From Isoptericola sp042668085 (GTDB lineage Bacteria > Actinomycetota > Actinomycetes > Actinomycetales > Cellulomonadaceae), in assembly GCF_042668085.1 (NCBI RefSeq), contig NZ_JBHVBO010000032.1:1-27236 (forward strand): a stretch of DNA of 27,236 bases, in the 5' to 3' direction. Positions within the stretch are counted from its first letter, which is position 1. The number at the start of each line of letters is the position of its first letter. Shown here piece after piece: positions 6,234-12,473 of this stretch. A program made the position numbers and the translations under genes. The notes under the pieces are model-generated. The model had not been told where the DNA came from, did not search any database, and worked only from the letters and a program-made list of their open reading frames with translations.

Positions 6234-7364
6234 GTGCACGAGCCGACCTCCTGGGCCACGTTCGCGGGCCGCCGTGCGACGCGCGCCGTCGAGTGCGTCG
6301 ACCTCTCCGAGCAGCCCGAACGGCTCGACTCGGGGCTGTGGTTCGTCGTCGTCGACTTCGAGGCGGCCCTGGGGCGCGACGGCGTCACGCGGCCGGGCGG
6401 TCGGGCCCGTGCGTGGCGGTTCGCCGACGTGGCTCCGCACGGGGGCTCCGCGGAGGCCGGGAGCGACGCGGGGCGCTGGCACGGGCCCGCGCCGTCGGCG
6501 TGGACCAGCTCGCTCGACCGGGACTCCTACGTCCGAGCCGTGGCGACGGTCCGCGAGCAGGTGCGGAGCGGCGACGTCTACCAGGTCAACGTCTGCCGGG
6601 TGCTGTCCGCCCCGCTGGCCGCGACGGGCGCGGGGGACGTCGTCGAGCCCGACGCCGCCGCCCTCGCCGCCCGGCTGGCCGCGGGCAACCCCGCGCCGTA
6701 CGGGGCCGCGGTGCACGTGCCCGCCGCCAGCGGGCTCGACCCCGTGTGGGTCGTGAGCGCGTCGCCCGAGCTCTACCTGTCGCTCGACGTCGCCGACGGC
6801 GGGACGCTGTCGCTCGCCTCGGGCCCCATCAAGGGCACGGCGCGCACGCCGTCCGGGCTCACGGCCAAGGACCGCGCCGAGAACGTGATGATCACCGACC
6901 TCGTGCGCAACGACCTGCAGCGCGTGTGCCGTCCCGGCACGGTCGAGGTGACCGACCTGCTCGCCGTGGAGAAGCACCCCGGCCTGGTCCACCTCGTGTC
7001 GCGGGTGCGCGGCGAGCTGCTCGACGGCGCCCCCGGGACCTGGGCGCGGGTGCTCGGGGCCACGTTCCCGCCGGGCTCCGTCTCGGGCGCGCCGAAGTCC
7101 TCCGCCCTGCGGCTGATCGCCGAGCTCGAGCCGACCGCCCGCGGCCCCTACTGCGGCGCCGTCGGCTGGGTCGACGGCGACGCCGGGCGGGCCGAGCTCG
7201 CCGTCGGGATCCGCACCTTCTGGTGGGAGGACGAGTCCGGCGGCGGCGTGCTGCGGTTCGGCACCGGCGCCGGGATCACCTGGGGGAGCGACCCCGAGCG
7301 CGAGTGGGACGAGACGGAGCTCAAGGCGAGCCGGCTGGTAGGGCTCGCGTCGTCGGGTGGATGA
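6234..7364 (+). CDS. pabB: Aminodeoxychorismate synthase component I
   Basis: This 376-residue protein is a chorismate-binding enzyme. It converts chorismate plus ammonia (from a PabA glutaminase) to 4-amino-4-deoxychorismate for folate. Motifs run in order: SGDVYQVNVCR (about 112-122), GPIKGT (about 197-202), DLVRNDLQRV (about 222-231), FPPGSVSGAPK (about 278-288), GPYCGAVGW (about 304-312) and the C-terminal GAGITWGSDPEREWDETELKA. The lysine in PIKGT (about 200) distinguishes ADC synthase from anthranilate synthase TrpE, which has PIAGT-type sequence there. The N-terminal domain is short. No PabA domain is fused and no pabA is in the window. The start is GTG 6234, supported by TAGCGT upstream. 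pabC lies 2.9 kb downstream on the same strand, separated by unrelated genes. Confidence 0.93.
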   Translation: MHEPTSWATFAGRRATRAVECVDLSEQPERLDSGLWFVVVDFEAALGRDGVTRPGGRARAWRFADVAPHGGSAEAGSDAGRWHGPAPSAWTSSLDRDSYVRAVATVREQVRSGDVYQVNVCRVLSAPLAATGAGDVVEPDAAALAARLAAGNPAPYGAAVHVPAASGLDPVWVVSASPELYLSLDVADGGTLSLASGPIKGTARTPSGLTAKDRAENVMITDLVRNDLQRVCRPGTVEVTDLLAVEKHPGLVHLVSRVRGELLDGAPGTWARVLGATFPPGSVSGAPKSSALRLIAELEPTARGPYCGAVGWVDGDAGRAELAVGIRTFWWEDESGGGVLRFGTGAGITWGSDPEREWDETELKASRLVGLASSGG

Positions 7365-7425
7365 GTCGTCACACCACGAGGCTTCGCACCGATGAGTCCC
7401 CGTGCCCGGCGCCGTCTGCCCGTGC

Positions 7426-8025
7426 ATGACTCAGGTGACGTGCGACATCGGGATCTCGCTGGACAACGTCTCGGCGGGGGTGAACCAGTCGCTCACGCAG
7501 CCCTTCGGTGACGGCGTCGGCGGCGGCGAGCGGCTGCACGCGTGGATGTTCGAGCACGCGGAGGACCATCGGGCGGAGCTCGACGCGATCACCGCGGCGG
7601 GCGCGTTCGTCATGGGGCGGAACATGTTCAGCCCCGGCCGCGGGCAGTGGGACCTCGGCTGGCGCGGCTGGTGGGGCGAGGACCCGCCGTACCACGCGCC
7701 CGTCTTCGTCCTCACGCACCACGAGCGCGACCCGATCGAGATGCAGGGCGGCACCACGTTCCACTTCGTGACCGGCGGGCCGCGGGAGGCGTTGGAGCGG
7801 GCACGCGAGGCGGCCGGCGACCGGGACGTCTCGGTGGCCGGCGGTGCGACGACGGTCAACCAGTTCCTCGCCGAGGACCTCATCGACGAGCTGCGGCTGC
7901 ACGTGGCGCCCGTGGTGCTCGACGTCGAGGGGGTGCGCCTGTTCGAGGGCGTGGGGACGCGCGAGCTGCGCACGGTGGCCGCGCGGGTCACGCCCGAGGT
8001 CACGCACCTGGTGCTGCGGCGCTGA
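7426..8025 (+). CDS. Dihydrofolate-reductase-fold family protein (RibD_C type)
   Basis: This encodes 199 residues. The pattern is that of stand-alone bacterial DHFR-family proteins: N-terminal CDIGISLDNVSAG, GAFVMGRNMF (about 62-71), then VSVAGGATTVNQFLAEDLIDELRLHVAPVVLDVEGVRLF split over a glycine-rich cofactor loop and the C-terminal strands. Family members use NADPH, but true folate reductase activity is usually unproven. It is a different subfamily from the reductase at 585-1388. ATG 7426 is preferred over an in-frame GTG at 7402, which would add the unlikely leader MPGAVCPC. No clear -10 box or Shine-Dalgarno sequence precedes either start. It follows pabB after 61 bp on the same strand, so co-transcription is possible and would place it beside folate synthesis. 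Confidence 0.88.
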   Translation: MTQVTCDIGISLDNVSAGVNQSLTQPFGDGVGGGERLHAWMFEHAEDHRAELDAITAAGAFVMGRNMFSPGRGQWDLGWRGWWGEDPPYHAPVFVLTHHERDPIEMQGGTTFHFVTGGPREALERAREAAGDRDVSVAGGATTVNQFLAEDLIDELRLHVAPVVLDVEGVRLFEGVGTRELRTVAARVTPEVTHLVLRR

Positions 8026-8039
8026 GCGCCGGCCGGCGC
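8026..8039. terminator. 14-bp GC-only palindrome between convergent genes
   Basis: GCGCCGGCCGGCGC is a perfect palindrome starting immediately after the stop codon of the DHFR-like gene and lying 16 bp from the end of the oppositely transcribed oxidase gene. It may be a bidirectional terminator, though it has no loop and no U-tract. Confidence 0.35.
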
Positions 8040-8054
8040 GGTCACGACACACGG

Positions 8055-9593
8055 TCACTCCGGGATGTTCCCCGTCTCGTGGCCGAGCAGGTACGGCGTC
8101 GTGACGCCCGCGTACATGAGGTGCGCCACGAGACCCTCGGTGGCGTGGGGCAGGTTGTGGCAGTGGTCCATCCAGATCCCCGGGTTGTCCGCGAGGAACG
8201 CGACGTCGTAGACCTCGCCGTCGGCCACCTCGAGCGAGTCCGTCCACCACGGGCTGCCGCTCGCGGGCACGCCGTCGCGGGACAGCACGACGACGTGGTG
8301 GCCGTGCAGGTGCATCGGGTGCGGGCCGCCGCTGCGGTTGTCGATCCGCATGCGCACGACGTCGCCCTGAGCGACCTCGAACATCGGGACGTCCGGGTAC
8401 GTGTGGCCGTTCACCGTCCAGTGCATGCCCGGCTTCCCGTCGAGGAAGCCCGGCGCCCGGCCGATGACGTAGTCGAAGGTGCGGTCGGCCGCGTCCGGGT
8501 CCAGGCCGAGCGGCGCCGGAGTCCCGTACGCGAGGAGGTCGAGGGTCGCCGTCGGGCGACGTGTCGGGGAGGAGGTCGTCGCACCGTCGGGCCCGACGAC
8601 GACGGCCGAGGCGCCGCCGAGCTCGACGCGCGCCGCAGAGCCGTCCGCCGGCGCCACGACGAGCAGGTCCGCCCGCCCGCCGGCCGGGACGACGACCGCC
8701 TGGTCGCGGACCTCGGGCGGGCCGTGCACGTCGGTGCCGTCGACGGCGAGGAGACGGAACGACGCTCCGCTCACCCAGACGGGGAGGACGCCGTTGTCGC
8801 TGTTGATCACCCGGACGCGCGCCGCCGTGCCCGGCGGGACGACGACCGGCAGGTCCCCGGCCGCCCCCTGCACCGTGCGCACGGCCCCGTACCGGTGCAC
8901 CAGGGCGGGGACGTCGACGGCGCCCTCCAGGAGCCGCGCGACCTCGGAGCCGCCCGCCGGCGACGCGTCCCGTGCCGGGGACACGACCACCGCCCCGAGC
9001 AGCCCCTTGCGCACCTGCTCGTGCGAGACCTGGTGCGAGTGGTACCAGTAGGTCCCCGCGTCGGCGGCGACGAACCGGTACGTGTGCGAGCCGCCGACGG
9101 GCACGGCGTCCTGGGTGACTCCCGCGACGCCGTCCGCCGCGTTCGGCACGTCGATCCCGTGCCAGTGCAGCGTGGCGCCGCCCGGCACGCTCTCGTTGAC
9201 GAACGTCACCTCCACCAGGTCGCCCTGCGCGGCGCGCAGCGTCGGGCCGGGGGTGGACCCGTTGACCGTGTACGCGTCGGTCGCGGTACCGGGCGCCAGC
9301 TGCACGCGCTCGGCGCGCGCCGTGAGGGTGATGGTGACGTCGGGCGGACCGGGCGGCGCCACCAGCGCGTCGACGCTCGTGGCCGCGGGGGCGCTCCCGC
9401 CGTCGTGGCCGGCGTGCCCCTCGAGCGACGTGACGCGCGGCCCGCTGCCGCGCTCGAACGCCCCCGCCTCGGTGACCGAGAACCGTCCGGGCGCCCGGCT
9501 GGTCTGCCAGAGCAGCAGGAGCGGCACCAGGACGGCCGCCGCCACCAGCCCGGCGACGACGCGCCGCAGGACCGGTGAGCGGTCGGCCGTCAT
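8055..9593 (-). CDS. Multicopper oxidase, membrane-anchored or secreted
   Basis: This 512-residue protein begins with a charged tip and a hydrophobic segment (about 11-28), a signal anchor or Sec signal. No twin-arginine motif is convincing. Copper-ligand motifs are complete: HWHG (about 143-146), WYHSH (about 183-187), HPMHLHGHH (about 425-433) and DHCHNLPHATEGL (about 476-488). The residue ten beyond the type-1 cysteine is Leu, not Met, which in the family usually goes with a higher redox potential. A HAGHD stretch near 60 is histidine-rich. It is expected to oxidise Cu(I) or phenolic/metal substrates at the outer face of the membrane. The start ATG 9593 is 10 bp after the stop of the upstream membrane protein gene, so the two form an operon. 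Confidence 0.93.
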   Translation of the reverse strand: MTADRSPVLRRVVAGLVAAAVLVPLLLLWQTSRAPGRFSVTEAGAFERGSGPRVTSLEGHAGHDGGSAPAATSVDALVAPPGPPDVTITLTARAERVQLAPGTATDAYTVNGSTPGPTLRAAQGDLVEVTFVNESVPGGATLHWHGIDVPNAADGVAGVTQDAVPVGGSHTYRFVAADAGTYWYHSHQVSHEQVRKGLLGAVVVSPARDASPAGGSEVARLLEGAVDVPALVHRYGAVRTVQGAAGDLPVVVPPGTAARVRVINSDNGVLPVWVSGASFRLLAVDGTDVHGPPEVRDQAVVVPAGGRADLLVVAPADGSAARVELGGASAVVVGPDGATTSSPTRRPTATLDLLAYGTPAPLGLDPDAADRTFDYVIGRAPGFLDGKPGMHWTVNGHTYPDVPMFEVAQGDVVRMRIDNRSGGPHPMHLHGHHVVVLSRDGVPASGSPWWTDSLEVADGEVYDVAFLADNPGIWMDHCHNLPHATEGLVAHLMYAGVTTPYLLGHETGNIPE

Positions 9594-9603
9594 GGTGTCC
9601 GGG

Positions 9604-10101
9604 TCAGGGTGCGACGCCGTCGGCCGCGAGACCCGGGGCCGCGGCGGCGGGCGCCTCGCGCACGGCGCGGCCGCGCGCCGCCACGCGCCAGCCCGTGTAG
9701 AGCGCGACGCCGAACAGGAGCAGCGCGTTCACGCCGTGCAGGCCCCCGAGGAACGGCATGCTGTGCCCGCCGATGCCGAGCACGACCTGCAGCGCCACCA
9801 GCAGGAGGATCGCCAGCCCCCAGCGCCAGGCGCCGCGCACGCCGGCGAAGAACGACGCGACGAACGTCAGGAGGGCGATGACGGGCAGCACCATCATCCC
9901 GGTCATGCCGTGCAGCAGCATGCCGGTCTGCTCGGGGAAGACCTCCTCGCCGGCGAACACCTGCTCCATCGCGGCCTGGTCCATGACACCGCCGTCGTCG
10001 ATGTAGAGGCCCATACCGGCCACCGCGTAGACGATCACGGCCGCCTGGACGACGACGCCCGCCGCCACGACGTACGCGAGCACACGGAACACCTGTCTCA
10101 T
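9604..10101 (-). CDS. Four-helix membrane protein, partner of the multicopper oxidase
   Basis: This encodes 165 residues. Hydrophobic segments are near residues 8-26, 62-84, 92-111 and 118-137. Histidines lie in or next to helices (LLHGMTGMM near 63; GGHSMPFLGGLHGVNALLLF near 110-130). This recalls cytochrome-b561-like or heme/copper-binding four-helix proteins, but I cannot name a family. ATG 10101 is preferred over an in-frame GTG at 10110 because GAGGT lies 8 nt upstream of the ATG. It is the first gene of a two-gene operon, ending 10 bp before the oxidase start. That suggests redox coupling to, or membrane support of, the oxidase; this is inference from neighbourhood. Confidence 0.8.
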   Translation of the reverse strand: MRQVFRVLAYVVAAGVVVQAAVIVYAVAGMGLYIDDGGVMDQAAMEQVFAGEEVFPEQTGMLLHGMTGMMVLPVIALLTFVASFFAGVRGAWRWGLAILLLVALQVVLGIGGHSMPFLGGLHGVNALLLFGVALYTGWRVAARGRAVREAPAAAAPGLAADGVAP

Positions 10102-10123
10102 GCCGATCACCTCGATCGTGCGT

Positions 10124-10142
10124 GGGCCGCGTGTCGCGGCCC
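10124..10142 (-). promoter_or_regulatory. Perfect 8-bp hairpin in the oxidase operon leader
   Basis: GGGCCGCG (10124-10131) and CGCGGCCC (10135-10142) are exact complements around a 3-nt loop, 22 bp upstream of the operon's first start codon. It could be an operator, an mRNA stabiliser or an attenuation element; the sequence does not decide. Confidence 0.45.
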
Positions 10143-10188
10143 GTTCTCTGATGGTGAGACGGCCGCCGCGCCACCGCTACGAGCGCTC

Positions 10189-10208
10189 GGGGTGAACCGG
10201 GGGTGAAC
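10189..10208. repeat. Two GGGGTGAAC repeats 11 bp apart in a divergent promoter region
   Basis: GGGGTGAAC occurs at 10189-10197 and again at 10200-10208, exactly 11 bp on, about one helical turn. It lies between the oxidase operon (minus strand, possible -10 TAGCGG at 10179-10174) and pabC (plus strand). Same-face spacing suggests a regulator binding as a head-to-tail pair. Confidence 0.5.
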
Positions 10209-10248
10209 TCGACCGCCCGGGGCGACACCGTCCGCGCGTGAAGTCGGG

Positions 10249-10254
10249 CACACT
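10249..10254 (+). promoter_or_regulatory. Possible -10 box CACACT of pabC
   Basis: CACACT ends 6 nt before ATG 10261, the spacing seen for leaderless genes here, but the first consensus T is C. No Shine-Dalgarno sequence is present. Confidence 0.3.
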
Positions 10255-10260
10255 GGCCCC

Positions 10261-11127
10261 ATGAGTCTGGTGATCTGGGCGGAGGGCCGCCTCGTCGGAC
10301 AGGGGGAGGCGGCGCTGAGCGCCGTCGACCACGGCATCACGGTCGGGGACGGCGTCTTCGAGACCTGCACCGTCTTCGACGGCCGGGCGTTCGCGCTGAC
10401 GCGACACCTGCGACGGCTCGAGCGCTCCGCCACCGGGCTCGGCCTCGCCGCCCCGGACGAGCAGAAGGTCCGCGACGGCGTCACGGCCGCCCTCGCCGAG
10501 GCCGTGCGCCTCGACGGCGCGTTCGACGGCCGCCTGCGCATCACCGTCACCGCCGGCGTCGGCCCCCTCGGCTCCGGCCGTGTCGACGCCCCGCAGACCG
10601 TCGTCGTCGCGGCGCAGCAGTCGGCCATGGCGCCGACGTCGCGGTCCGCGCGCTCGCCCTGGCCCCGCAACGAGCGGTCCGCCGTCGCCGGGCTCAAGAC
10701 GACGTCCTACGCCGAGAACGTGGTGGCGCTCGCGGACGCCGTGGCCAAGGGCGGCGACGAGTCGATCCTGCCCAACACCGTCGGCGACCTGTGCGAGGGA
10801 ACGGGCTCGAACGTCTTCGTGGAGCGCGACGGCGAGCTGGTCACCCCCACCCTCGACGCGGGCTGCCTGGCCGGGATCACCCGCGCCCTCACGCTCGAGT
10901 GGGCGGCGGAGGAAGGCCTGCCCGTGCGCGAGGCGAAGGACGGCGAGCTGCCGTTCACCGTCCTCGACGAGGTGACGCAGGGGAGGGCGCAGCTCGCGCT
11001 CACGTCCTCGGGGCGCAACGTCCAGCCGGTCGTGTGGCTCGACGGCGCCGACGTCGAGGTGGGAGAGGTGTCGCGCGCGGCGCGCGAGCTGTTCGAGCGG
11101 AACTGCCGCGAGCGCCTCGACCCCTGA
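10261..11127 (+). CDS. pabC: Aminodeoxychorismate lyase (class IV aminotransferase fold)
   Basis: This encodes 288 residues of the fold-type IV PLP family. DHGITVGDGVFET (about 23-35) is the family's N-terminal signature. The PLP Schiff-base lysine is in GLKTTSYAENV (Lys about 146), and the phosphate/glutamate region is CEGTGSNVF (Glu about 179), followed by LAGITRALTLEWA. ADC lyase splits aminodeoxychorismate into p-aminobenzoate and pyruvate, the step after PabB, which is encoded at 6234-7364. A branched-chain aminotransferase role is less likely given the short length and the pabB neighbour, but class IV enzymes are hard to separate by eye. It is followed after 59 bp by tRNA-Val(CAC) on the same strand, which has its own promoter. 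Confidence 0.88.
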   Translation: MSLVIWAEGRLVGQGEAALSAVDHGITVGDGVFETCTVFDGRAFALTRHLRRLERSATGLGLAAPDEQKVRDGVTAALAEAVRLDGAFDGRLRITVTAGVGPLGSGRVDAPQTVVVAAQQSAMAPTSRSARSPWPRNERSAVAGLKTTSYAENVVALADAVAKGGDESILPNTVGDLCEGTGSNVFVERDGELVTPTLDAGCLAGITRALTLEWAAEEGLPVREAKDGELPFTVLDEVTQGRAQLALTSSGRNVQPVVWLDGADVEVGEVSRAARELFERNCRERLDP

Positions 11128-11144
11128 GTGCCCGTGGCGCCGGT

Positions 11145-11174
11145 TTGGTCCGCCGCCCGATCTGTGGCTAATAT
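11145..11174 (+). promoter_or_regulatory. Promoter of tRNA-Val(CAC)
   Basis: -35 TTGGTC (11145-11150), an 18-bp spacer and -10 TAATAT (11169-11174). Transcription would begin about 5 nt before the mature tRNA. It closely matches the two tRNA-array promoters. Confidence 0.75.
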
Positions 11175-11186
11175 CGTCCACGCACC

Positions 11187-11258
11187 GGGCGATTGGCGCA
11201 GTGGTAGCGCGCTTCGTTCACACCGAAGAGGTCACTGGTTCGAACCCAGTATCGCCCA
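11187..11258 (+). tRNA. tRNA-Val(CAC)
   Basis: 72 nt with acceptor GGGCGAT/ATCGCCC. The anticodon loop TTCACAC is closed by CTTCG/CGAAG, with anticodon CAC at 11219-11221. The T-loop is TTCGAAC, the discriminator is A, and CCA is not encoded. The last 21 bases plus one are repeated exactly at 26202-26223, so this gene may be an integration site. Confidence 0.97.
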
Positions 11259-11259
11259 C
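11238..11259 (+). repeat. att-like direct repeat, left copy (inside tRNA-Val)
   Basis: 22 bp covering the T-arm and 3' acceptor strand of tRNA-Val(CAC), identical to 26202-26223. Similarity continues through the following terminator in both places. Confidence 0.75.
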
Positions 11260-11268
11260 GCGTGACGA

Positions 11269-11308
11269 AAGGCCCCCTGACCAGCGGAAACGCTGGAAAG
11301 GGGGCCTT
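11269..11308 (+). terminator. Terminator of tRNA-Val(CAC)
   Basis: Outer arms AAGGCCCCC (11269-11277) and GGGGGCCTT (11300-11308) enclose an inner stem CCAGCG/CGCTGG (11281-11286, 11291-11296) with a 4-nt loop. It starts 10 nt after the tRNA. A related hairpin follows the orphan tRNA fragment at 26232-26271. Confidence 0.85.
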
Positions 11309-11464
11309 CATCGTGAGGGCTGTGGGCCAATCCGCACCGCTCTGACCTGCGGTGATGGCCGGCCCAGCGTACGGAGCACGAATTCCAGTATCGTCCAGCC
11401 GCTGACCTGCGAAGGCGTGGAGCCGATACGTCCGGCACCCGCCCGACGGGGCCCGGCTCCCTGG
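11309..11464. other. Gene-free gap with minor repeats
   Basis: No convincing gene. CTGACCTGCG occurs twice, 60 bp apart (11342-11351 and 11402-11411). CCAGTATCGTCCA at 11385-11397 differs by one base from the tRNA-Val 3' end, possibly a second decayed att-like scrap. Confidence 0.4.
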
Positions 11465-11734
11465 TCAGGACCCGAGCAGCTTGGCCTTCTGCGCGGAGAA
11501 CTCCTCGTCGGTGAGGACGCCGCTGTCACGCAGCCGGCCCAGCTTCTCCAGCTGCGCGATGACGTCGGAGCCGTCGGCCGCAGGTGCGGGCGCGGGCGGC
11601 GGCGCGTACTGCGGCTCCGCGTACTGCTCCTGCGCCGCCCAGCGGCCGGCCTGACGTCGTGACACCCGGTTCGACACCGCGGTCGCCGTCCCCGCGACCA
11701 CCGCGGTCCGGGCGACCCCACGTAGCAGTCCCAT
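11465..11734 (-). CDS. Small SHOCT-domain protein
   Basis: This encodes 89 residues. The N-terminal 30 residues are basic with a weakly hydrophobic helix (GVARTAVVAGTATAVSNRVSRRQAGR). A Pro/Ala/Tyr linker follows, and then a C-terminal SHOCT domain (about 58-87: DVIAQLEKLGRLRDSGVLTDEEF, then AQKAKLL). SHOCT domains are short helical modules of unknown function, often at the C-terminus of membrane or stress proteins and thought to mediate oligomerisation. The start ATG 11734 has a strong GAGGAGG six to seven bases upstream. It follows the DUF6325 gene by 50 bp on the same strand, and the two probably form one transcript; SHOCT and DUF6325 also occur fused at 17781-18407. Confidence 0.88.
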   Translation of the reverse strand: MGLLRGVARTAVVAGTATAVSNRVSRRQAGRWAAQEQYAEPQYAPPPAPAPAADGSDVIAQLEKLGRLRDSGVLTDEEFSAQKAKLLGS

Positions 11735-11784
11735 CTCGATCCTCCTCGCTCGTTCCGTGCGGTCGTCGGCGTGGACGGCCGGGC

Positions 11785-12225
11785 TCAGTCGGGCGGCTCC
11801 GACTCGAGCCCGTCGAGCGCCGCGACGATGTCGGCGACCGGGATGCGGCCGCTGTCGACGACCTCGGCGCCGGCCTCGCGCATGGCGGCGACGAACGGTC
11901 CCGCCCACGTGTTCTCGTACACGAGCATCCCGACGGCGCTGCCGGGTTCCACGAGGGAGGCGCCGCGCGCGAGGTCGTCGTCGTCGAGCAGCCCCGACGT
12001 CGCCCCCTCGAACACCGCGAGGTCCAGCTGCCCGTCGTTGTCGAGGTCCGTGAGCGCGACCCCGACGACACCAGTGTCGGTCACCTTCGCGACCCGCAGG
12101 TCGAGGATCCGGATGATCCCGCGCTCCACGAGGTCCAGGAGCGCGGGGAGCCCCTTGCCCTGCAGCCTGGCGCCGGGAAACTCCAGCACGAGGTAGTCGA
12201 TCGGTCCCACCTGCTGCTCGGTCAT
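11785..12225 (-). CDS. DUF6325 family protein
   Basis: This 146-residue protein matches the DUF6325 pattern: GPIDYLVLEFPGARL (about 7-21), LLDLVERGIIRILDLRVAKV, an acidic middle (LDNDGQLDLAVFEGATSGLLDDDDL), LVEPGSAVGMLVYENTWAGPFVAAMREAGAEVVDSGRIP split over the C-terminal half, and an acidic tail. The family resembles DUF1269-type proteins. No enzymatic activity is known and no catalytic residues stand out. The start ATG 12225 has GGAGG 6-7 nt upstream. It is the first gene of a minus-strand pair with the SHOCT protein and is divergent from the cation ATPase across a 248-bp region with a shared symmetric promoter (12285-12360). Confidence 0.85.
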   Translation of the reverse strand: MTEQQVGPIDYLVLEFPGARLQGKGLPALLDLVERGIIRILDLRVAKVTDTGVVGVALTDLDNDGQLDLAVFEGATSGLLDDDDLARGASLVEPGSAVGMLVYENTWAGPFVAAMREAGAEVVDSGRIPVADIVAALDGLESEPPD

Positions 12226-12249
12226 CGGGGTCCTCCTGCGGCGAGGCCG

Positions 12250-12288
12250 GCCTGTCGTTCGCGGCCCGGGCGGCCGCGCCCGACAGGC
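12250..12288. repeat. 39-bp nested inverted repeat upstream of DUF6325
   Basis: Outer arms GCCTGTCG (12250-12257) and CGACAGGC (12281-12288) and inner arms GCGGCC/GGCCGC (12261-12266, 12272-12277) form a nested hairpin. It overlaps the predicted minus-strand -10 box and would largely fall in the DUF6325 leader RNA. Confidence 0.55.
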
Positions 12289-12360
12289 TGACACCGTCCC
12301 GGGTGGTCGCACCCCACCCCGGGCGGGGTGGAGCGTCGCCACCCCGGTCGCCCGCAGCAT
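12285..12360. promoter_or_regulatory. Symmetric divergent promoter with central dyad (DUF6325 / cation ATPase)
   Basis: An 18-bp palindrome, CCACCCCG-GG-CGGGGTGG (12314-12331), is centred at 12322.5. On the plus strand CAGCAT (12355-12360) begins 32.5 bp from the centre. On the minus strand CAGCCT (12290-12285) begins at the same distance on the other side. Both are C-variants of TANNNT. The palindrome would sit next to both -35 regions, a typical activator position. The same geometry recurs at 17666-17741. Confidence 0.45.
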
Positions 12361-12381
12361 CGGTCGAGGGGAGCCACCGCC

Positions 12382-12458
12382 CAGTCCCGCTACCCAGTCC
12401 CGCCGCCCAGTCCCGCCGCCCAGTCCCGCCGCCCAGTCCCGCCGCCCAGTCCGCCGCC
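12382..12458 (+). repeat. 13-bp tandem repeat, six copies, in the ATPase leader
   Basis: CAGTCCCGCCGCC repeats head to tail at 12382, 12395, 12408, 12421, 12434 and 12447. The first copy has two changes and the last lacks one C. The array lies between the predicted ATPase transcription start (about 12367) and its start codon (12474), so it is probably 5' untranslated RNA. Copy-number change would alter leader length without touching the protein. Confidence 0.9.
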
Positions 12459-12473
12459 CTCTCGGAGCCGAGC

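Noticed and set aside
7402..7425. GTG start extending the DHFR-fold protein by eight residues
   Set aside because: The added MPGAVCPC has no family counterpart, and there is no promoter box or ribosome binding site in front.
11385..11397. Third copy of the tRNA-Val 3' end (CCAGTATCGTCCA)
   Set aside because: Only 12 of 13 bases match, without flanking T-arm sequence. It is mentioned in the gap entry but is too short to call an att site.
12382..12458. CRISPR-like array
   Set aside because: The units are contiguous 13-mers with no spacers, so this is a plain tandem repeat.
12303..12473. In-frame upstream start that would add 57 residues to the P-type ATPase
   Set aside because: It would translate the 13-bp repeat array, which is not a multiple of three, into low-complexity sequence, and it lies upstream of the predicted -10 box. 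ATG 12474 has GGAG in front and begins at normal family length.
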